This document shows positions 14,207-17,791 of a stretch of DNA of 17,791 bases, piece by piece. Each line of letters begins with the position of its first letter. The first letter of the stretch is position 1. The stretch is from Microcaldota archaeon. GTDB taxonomy: Archaea; Micrarchaeota; Micrarchaeia; Burarchaeales; JAKAKT01. Location: assembly GCA_026396425.1 (NCBI GenBank), contig JAPLWU010000024.1, positions 1 through 17,791 on the forward strand, written 5' to 3'. A model generated the notes under the pieces. The model was not told the DNA's origin. It saw nothing but the letters and a program-made list of their open reading frames with translations, and made no database searches. The translations under genes and the position numbers were made by a program.

Positions 14207-14236
14207 GGAGATACGAGTAGCGCGATGGCAAAGGCA

Positions 14237-14244
14237 TATAAATA
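14237..14244 (+). promoter_or_regulatory. TATA box of the AbrB/RelE operon
   Basis: TATAAATA, a consensus-like box. It predicts a start near 14266 and a 20-nt leader containing AGGTGA before ATG 14286. Confidence 0.6.
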
Positions 14245-14265
14245 AGTTTAATCTTACTTAACTTA
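14243..14265. promoter_or_regulatory. Candidate operator of the AbrB/RelE operon
   Basis: Inverted repeat TAAGTT-N11-AACTTA with perfect 6-bp arms (8 of 10 when extended inward). It runs from the end of the TATA box to the predicted transcription start. This is a logical site for autorepression by the AbrB-type antitoxin. Confidence 0.5.
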
Positions 14266-14285
14266 CCTCTGGTGCAGGTGAAAAA

Positions 14286-14558
14286 ATGGATGTTGAAATA
14301 ATAAAAATGTCTTCGAGGGGGCAGTTCGTCCTCCCGCTTTCCATGCGCAGGAGATACCGGATCGGCAGGGGCGAGAAGCTCATGCTAGTGGACAACGACG
14401 GCACAATCGTCCTGCGGCCCGTCAGGCGGATGAAGGCCGACATTGACGACGAGCTCTGCCTGATGCAAAAGGCAGCGAGCGCATGGGGGGACATCGAGCG
14501 CGGGAAGGCCAGGAAGATGCCAAAGAAAAAATTCCTCAAGGAGCTGGCTTCATGGTGA
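14286..14558 (+). CDS. SpoVT/AbrB-type antitoxin
   Basis: A 90-residue protein with an N-terminal swapped-hairpin AbrB domain: IIKMSSRGQFVLPLSMRRRY, then RIGRGEKLMLVDNDGTIVLRPV (about residues 5-46). The S/G-R-G-Q-hydrophobic-hydrophobic-L-P core is diagnostic. The C-terminal half (about 47-90, charged and helical, ending KKKFLKELASW) probably covers the toxin. The start has AGGTGA just upstream. The last 7 nt overlap the start of the RelE-like gene, so the two are translated together. It should bind its own promoter. Confidence 0.9.
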   Translation: MDVEIIKMSSRGQFVLPLSMRRRYRIGRGEKLMLVDNDGTIVLRPVRRMKADIDDELCLMQKAASAWGDIERGKARKMPKKKFLKELASW

Positions 14559-14803
14559 AGAACGTAGTAGTCACCGCCGATTTCGGGCGGGCCGTCAAGA
14601 AGTTGCGCGACTCGGCCGTGAAGGAACGCGTAAAAAGGCAGATTGCAGAAATAATCGAACGGCCGGATATCGGGAAGCCCTTGAGGTTCCAGCAAAAAGG
14701 CGAGCGGACAGTCCGGGTTCCGCCGTTCAGGATAATCTACGCGGTGCAGGGCGATACAATCTATTTTCTCTGTTTTGAAAAGCGCGACGTCGTTTACCGC
14801 TGA
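14552..14803 (+). CDS. RelE/ParE-type toxin
   Basis: An 83-residue protein of RelE size and layout: an N-terminal strand (KNVVVTADFGRAVKKL), a helical hairpin (RVKRQIAEIIERPDIGKPL), then the C-terminal sheet RTVRVPPFRIIYAVQGDTIYF with FEKRDVVYR at the end. The R-hydrophobic-I-Y and K-R-x-x-V-Y-R elements are typical of RelE mRNA interferases, in which the basic residues bind mRNA on the ribosome. Its ATG lies inside the antitoxin's final codons (ATGGTGA overlap). RelE toxins usually pair with RelB-type antitoxins; an AbrB partner is also known. The gene looks intact. Confidence 0.87.
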   Translation: MVKNVVVTADFGRAVKKLRDSAVKERVKRQIAEIIERPDIGKPLRFQQKGERTVRVPPFRIIYAVQGDTIYFLCFEKRDVVYR

Positions 14804-14821
14804 TTTGATTTTTGCCTGCGC

Positions 14822-15340
14822 TCAGCGCTTGACAGACGAGCCGCACTTGGGGCAATAGTTGTCCGCAACCGAAACCAGCGCCCCGCATTGGTAGCATATC
14901 CCGGCTTCCGAACCGCCCGAGATTCCTCCTGCCAGCATGAGCGCCAAAGCAGTAGCCGCGACGAGAACCGCCCCGAGGAAAACCAGAGAGAGGAGCTCGA
15001 GCATGGCCGTCATGACCTCCGAACCGCCAATGTCCAGGTTTGCAGCCCCAACAATCTGCTTGTGCGCGAGCCTCCATATTACGAAGAGCGCGAGCCACCA
15101 GGGCCACGAGGTCCACAGCTCGAAGGCTCTCCTCGCCGCGTATTTCGTGGCAAACAAAGGCCACTTCATCCCCCGCTTGTATGCGAGATAAATCAGAAGC
15201 GCGAGAGCAAGCACGAACGCGAGAACGAGAATGTAAACCCCGATGTCCCCAAGCACCTCGCCCAAATATTTGGCAAAAACCGCGAGGACTACGAGAACGC
15301 CTACGAATATTATTATTTTCGCGATGTCATCCGGCTCCAT
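14822..15340 (-). CDS. Four-TM membrane protein with C-terminal zinc ribbon
   Basis: A 172-residue protein of unknown function. Hydrophobic segments lie at about 8-24, 33-54, 76-92 and 112-138, with a basic linker (YKRGMKWPLFATKYAARRA) between the second and third. A zinc ribbon ends the protein: C149-x2-C152 and C163-x2-C166 (CYQCG and YCPKCG). With an acidic N-terminus and four segments, the ribbon probably faces the cytoplasm; this is an inference. It starts 21 nt after the metK stop in the same direction and is probably cotranscribed with it. The ribbon could hold a protein partner or RNA. No catalytic motif is visible. Confidence 0.8.
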   Translation of the reverse strand: MEPDDIAKIIIFVGVLVVLAVFAKYLGEVLGDIGVYILVLAFVLALALLIYLAYKRGMKWPLFATKYAARRAFELWTSWPWWLALFVIWRLAHKQIVGAANLDIGGSEVMTAMLELLSLVFLGAVLVAATALALMLAGGISGGSEAGICYQCGALVSVADNYCPKCGSSVKR

Positions 15341-15361
15341 TTCGTCATCGTCCCAAGGCCG

Positions 15362-16564
15362 TCAGTAGTAGACTCCCACCTTTCCCTCGACAATCATGTT
15401 CGTAACCTCAGTTATGTTCTCGAGCCAGCCATCCACCAAACCGGAAACCTTCCCCCTGACCGCCTCGAGCTTCTCGCCGTCGTGCATCACAAGCTTCACG
15501 TCAGCGCTCTTGGGCTGGTCCACGGGCTTGCCAATCTGCGAGAGCAGTTTCACCTCGCATTCCCTCACCGAAGGCACGCCCGCAATTATATCCTTTGCAA
15601 TCTCAACTGCGAGCACAGAATAGATTTTTCCGACGTGGTTGACCGGGTTCTTGCCTGCCGCGGCCTCGAGAGTCATGGGCCTGCACGGCGTGATGAGCCC
15701 GTTGGTCCTGTTGCCTCTCCCGACGCTCCCGTCGTCGCCCATCTCGCAGCTCAGGCCGGTGAGCGTTATGTAGACGCTTCCCGTCTTGTAATCGTCGGCG
15801 GTATTCACCGCCACTTCGACCTGCTTTTTGGTGTGCTTAGCGGCAACCGCGAGCGCCTCGCTTCGCACCCCATCGACAACCTTTCGGTAGTCCTCGACAT
15901 TGTGGACATATTTCGAAACTATTGCGCACGCTATCGTAAGGGTTATCTTGTCATCAACGCGAAGGGCCATCACCTTTATGTCCTCGCCAACCGCCGGATT
16001 CTTTGCCTTGTACTCCTTCGAGTTGAGCCTCTTTTCGATATAAAGCGCCATTTTCTCAGTGTCGCTGAGAGGCGCATACCCCACCCCGAAGCTCGTGTCG
16101 TTGGCAAAGGGGATTTTCGGCCCGCGCATGAAAACGTCAACCAAATCCTTCGAGCCCGGGGCTATGCGGGAGTCGATTATGACATTCTCCTCGACATTCA
16201 GGAAGCGCGTGTGCTTCCTGAGATATTCGCGGGCAGCGTGGACCGCCAATGTGGAAACCTGTATCTTCCTGCAGTCGACCTCGTCCGTTGCCCTCCCGCT
16301 CAGAAGTATGTAAATGGGCTTTGTGAACTCGCCGCCCCCGAAATCCGCATTCGCCCCGCCCCCGCATATCAGCAATTTATCGACGTTGTGGTGGAGGATT
16401 TTCCCAAACTCCTTCACGTACTCCCTGCAAAGCCCGCAGCTTATCGCCTCTGCTATCCCGTCGGCCAAAGTGTCGGGGTGGCCAATCCCCTTCCTCTCGA
16501 CCAGTTCGAAATAGTTTTCCGAAGCCGATTTGGAATTTGAAAGCTCGACTATTATGTTCCTCAT
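15362..16564 (-). CDS. metK: S-adenosylmethionine synthetase, archaeal type
   Basis: Makes SAM from methionine and ATP. The 400 residues belong to the archaeal MAT family, clearly distinct from bacterial MetK: it opens MRNIIVELSNS, followed by ERKGIGHPDTLADGIAE, GKILHHNVDKLLICGG, PIYILLSGRAT, GDDGSVGRGNRTNGLITPCR and AAAGKNPVNHVGKIY. The start is placed at ATG 16564 because archaeal MATs begin MRNI; ATG 16573 would add three residues. An AT-rich GATAATTT about 25 nt upstream would suit a leaderless message. The gene is followed closely by the zinc-ribbon membrane protein and is divergent from the lipoprotein. It is the strongest single marker that the host is archaeal. Confidence 0.97.
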   Translation of the reverse strand: MRNIIVELSNSKSASENYFELVERKGIGHPDTLADGIAEAISCGLCREYVKEFGKILHHNVDKLLICGGGANADFGGGEFTKPIYILLSGRATDEVDCRKIQVSTLAVHAAREYLRKHTRFLNVEENVIIDSRIAPGSKDLVDVFMRGPKIPFANDTSFGVGYAPLSDTEKMALYIEKRLNSKEYKAKNPAVGEDIKVMALRVDDKITLTIACAIVSKYVHNVEDYRKVVDGVRSEALAVAAKHTKKQVEVAVNTADDYKTGSVYITLTGLSCEMGDDGSVGRGNRTNGLITPCRPMTLEAAAGKNPVNHVGKIYSVLAVEIAKDIIAGVPSVRECEVKLLSQIGKPVDQPKSADVKLVMHDGEKLEAVRGKVSGLVDGWLENITEVTNMIVEGKVGVYY

Positions 16565-16669
16565 CGCAGTCATCCCCTATATCGAAATTATCGTTCCCTT
16601 CCATCGGGTCATATTTCTCATTCAAATCAGCCTTTCCAAAAATTCCTGTTCCATTATCTCTGACTGGAA

Positions 16670-16677
16670 TATATAAA
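16670..16677 (+). promoter_or_regulatory. TATA box of the lipoprotein gene
   Basis: TATATAAA, a near-perfect archaeal TATA box. It predicts a start near 16699 and a leader of about 22 nt holding the GGTGATC ribosome binding site. Confidence 0.6.
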
Positions 16678-16710
16678 AACATATATACCCCCAGCCCGCA
16701 AAACTTTGCT

Positions 16711-16717
16711 GGTGATC
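16711..16717 (+). promoter_or_regulatory. Ribosome binding site that fixes a TTG start
   Basis: GGTGATC matches the complement of the 16S rRNA 3' end over seven bases and lies 3 nt before TTG 16721. It overlaps the alternative GTG at 16712, which would therefore have no site of its own. Confidence 0.65.
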
Positions 16718-16720
16718 GGT

Positions 16721-17791
16721 TTGAAGCGCGCACTCCCAGTTTTTTTCGTATCGGCCATAATGCTCATGTTCGGCTGCTCGCTGCCCTGGGACAACCCCCC
16801 GCCGGTGAATCAGACCAACGAGACGTTCGCCTGCCCCGACGGCACGAACGTGACCGACCTCTCGCTCTGCCCCGAGTTCCCCGTATGCCCGACGACATGC
16901 GATGACAACAACTCCTGCACCTACGACTACTGCGGCACGCAGACCCAGCACCAGTGCTTCCATACGCCCGAGAACGGCGGCCAGTCCGGCTGCTCAGGGC
17001 CTCTCGGCTCCCCTGGCTACGTGAGCATAAAGTACGGCTACTCAATCCTGCCTCCGGCGGGCTGGAGGGTCGACGACGGGGAGGCCGTGCGCCTCGGGGT
17101 CGTTTCCTTCACCGGCCCGCAGGTCGGGGGAGGGTTCATTCCGGTTTTCGAAATCGCCTACTCGTCCGTAATGCCCAACGAAACGCTCGACTCGCTCGCC
17201 TCTTCGGCCAAATCCGGGCTGGCCCTCGGACTCCAGAACTTCACGCTTGCGTCTGATTCCGAGGCAACGCTTGCTGGACTCGAGGCCCGCAGGCTGCTCT
17301 ACTCGTACGCTTCCGAATCCCTCAGCCTCATGGGCGACTATTACGTGCTTCTGGACGGCAAGCGCGCCTACTCGGTGAAATACCTGTCCACCAACGAGTC
17401 CTTCGGCGAATACCATCCCGCCTTCGAGGCCGCGGCGGCGACTTTCGCCCTCTCCGACTACTCCTCGGTCTGCACGGCGCAGGCATGCTCCAAGGGCCTT
17501 TGTACGGAATACGGCCTGTGCGAGGGATGCACCGAGGACTGCGACGACGGGAACCCGTGCACATACGACTACTGCGACATCCGCTCCGGCGTCCAGTGCA
17601 GGCACCTCTCGATGACCGGCCCGCAGCCCGGGTGCTCGGGCGAGCCCGGCGGCAGCGGATACGTGAGCGTCGAGTACGGCTACTCCATAACCCCGCCCGA
17701 GGGCTGGAAGACAGCACAGGAAGACGGGCTCACGGTGTTCTCGGCCCCGCCGGGCCTGCGCGAGTTCACCACCGGCTTCAGCATCGCGGCC
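16721..17791 (+). CDS. Lipoprotein with alternating Cys-rich and PsbP/DcrB-like modules (3' end outside window)
   Basis: Surface-anchored protein; 357 residues are visible. From TTG 16721 it starts MKRALPVFFV-SAIMLMFGCS, a signal peptide with lipobox Cys19. A Thr/Asn/Pro-rich spacer follows. Two copies of a composite unit come next: a Cys-rich module (about 56-91 and 268-305, core CDDxNxCTYDYC with further Cys and a GCSG end), then a domain opening GYVSxxYGYSIxPPxGW (99-243 and 312 to the edge) that resembles PsbP/DcrB folds. The Asp/Asn-rich Cys modules may bind calcium or form disulfides, consistent with an extracellular location. Several N-x-S/T sites could be glycosylated. Function unknown; it is probably a cell-surface protein. 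Confidence 0.82.
   Translation, partial: MKRALPVFFVSAIMLMFGCSLPWDNPPPVNQTNETFACPDGTNVTDLSLCPEFPVCPTTCDDNNSCTYDYCGTQTQHQCFHTPENGGQSGCSGPLGSPGYVSIKYGYSILPPAGWRVDDGEAVRLGVVSFTGPQVGGGFIPVFEIAYSSVMPNETLDSLASSAKSGLALGLQNFTLASDSEATLAGLEARRLLYSYASESLSLMGDYYVLLDGKRAYSVKYLSTNESFGEYHPAFEAAAATFALSDYSSVCTAQACSKGLCTEYGLCEGCTEDCDDGNPCTYDYCDIRSGVQCRHLSMTGPQPGCSGEPGGSGYVSVEYGYSITPPEGWKTAQEDGLTVFSAPPGLREFTTGFSIAA

Noticed and set aside
14888..16540. Plus-strand open frame of 550 codons opposite metK and the zinc-ribbon gene
   Set aside because: Antisense shadow of a clear archaeal SAM synthetase; His/Arg-rich composition with no family motif and no promoter.

Overview
The window looks archaeal, most likely from a DPANN-type lineage; the phylum is an inference. 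Evidence: the S-adenosylmethionine synthetase is the archaeal type, AT-rich TATA-like boxes sit about 25 nt upstream of several starts that lack a Shine-Dalgarno site (leaderless genes), other starts carry strong GGAGG or GGTGATC sites, and ORFs are densely packed. The DNA is fairly GC-rich, and no stretch over 300 bases lacks a gene.

Layout. (1) 1-705, minus: 5' part of an anaerobic ribonucleotide reductase (ATP-cone plus start of the NrdD domain). (2) 829-3031, minus: purN followed by a secreted, membrane-anchored HELTH metalloprotease that is split by a -1 frameshift and seems to start at AUA. (3) 3211-7330, minus: glyA, folD, folC and a 5-formyl-THF cyclo-ligase. With purN these form a nearly complete tetrahydrofolate one-carbon set, ending in formyl transfer to a purine precursor. 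(4) 7383-9268, plus: a HIT hydrolase and a glycerate 2-kinase, separated by an A-rich tract and three consecutive hairpins. (5) 9518-14803: an accessory island with three toxin-antitoxin modules (AbiEi/AbiEii, RHH/VapC, AbrB/RelE), a remnant of what looks like a reverse transcriptase, and a truncated ABC ATPase. Inside the island lies an AMP-forming acetyl-CoA synthetase. (6) 14822-16564, minus: metK and a four-TM zinc-ribbon membrane protein. (7) 16721-end, plus: a partial lipoprotein of alternating Cys-rich and PsbP/DcrB-like modules.

Working together: GlyA loads one-carbon units from serine onto THF, FolD oxidises them to 10-formyl-THF, the cyclo-ligase recovers 5-formyl-THF, FolC polyglutamylates the cofactor and PurN spends it. 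MetK makes SAM, glycerate kinase feeds 2-phosphoglycerate into lower glycolysis, and the acetyl-CoA synthetase activates acetate. I saw no tRNA, rRNA or CRISPR array. The items most worth a second look are the AUA start and frameshift in the protease, the reverse transcriptase remnant, the hairpin cluster before the glycerate kinase, and the candidate operators of two toxin-antitoxin modules.
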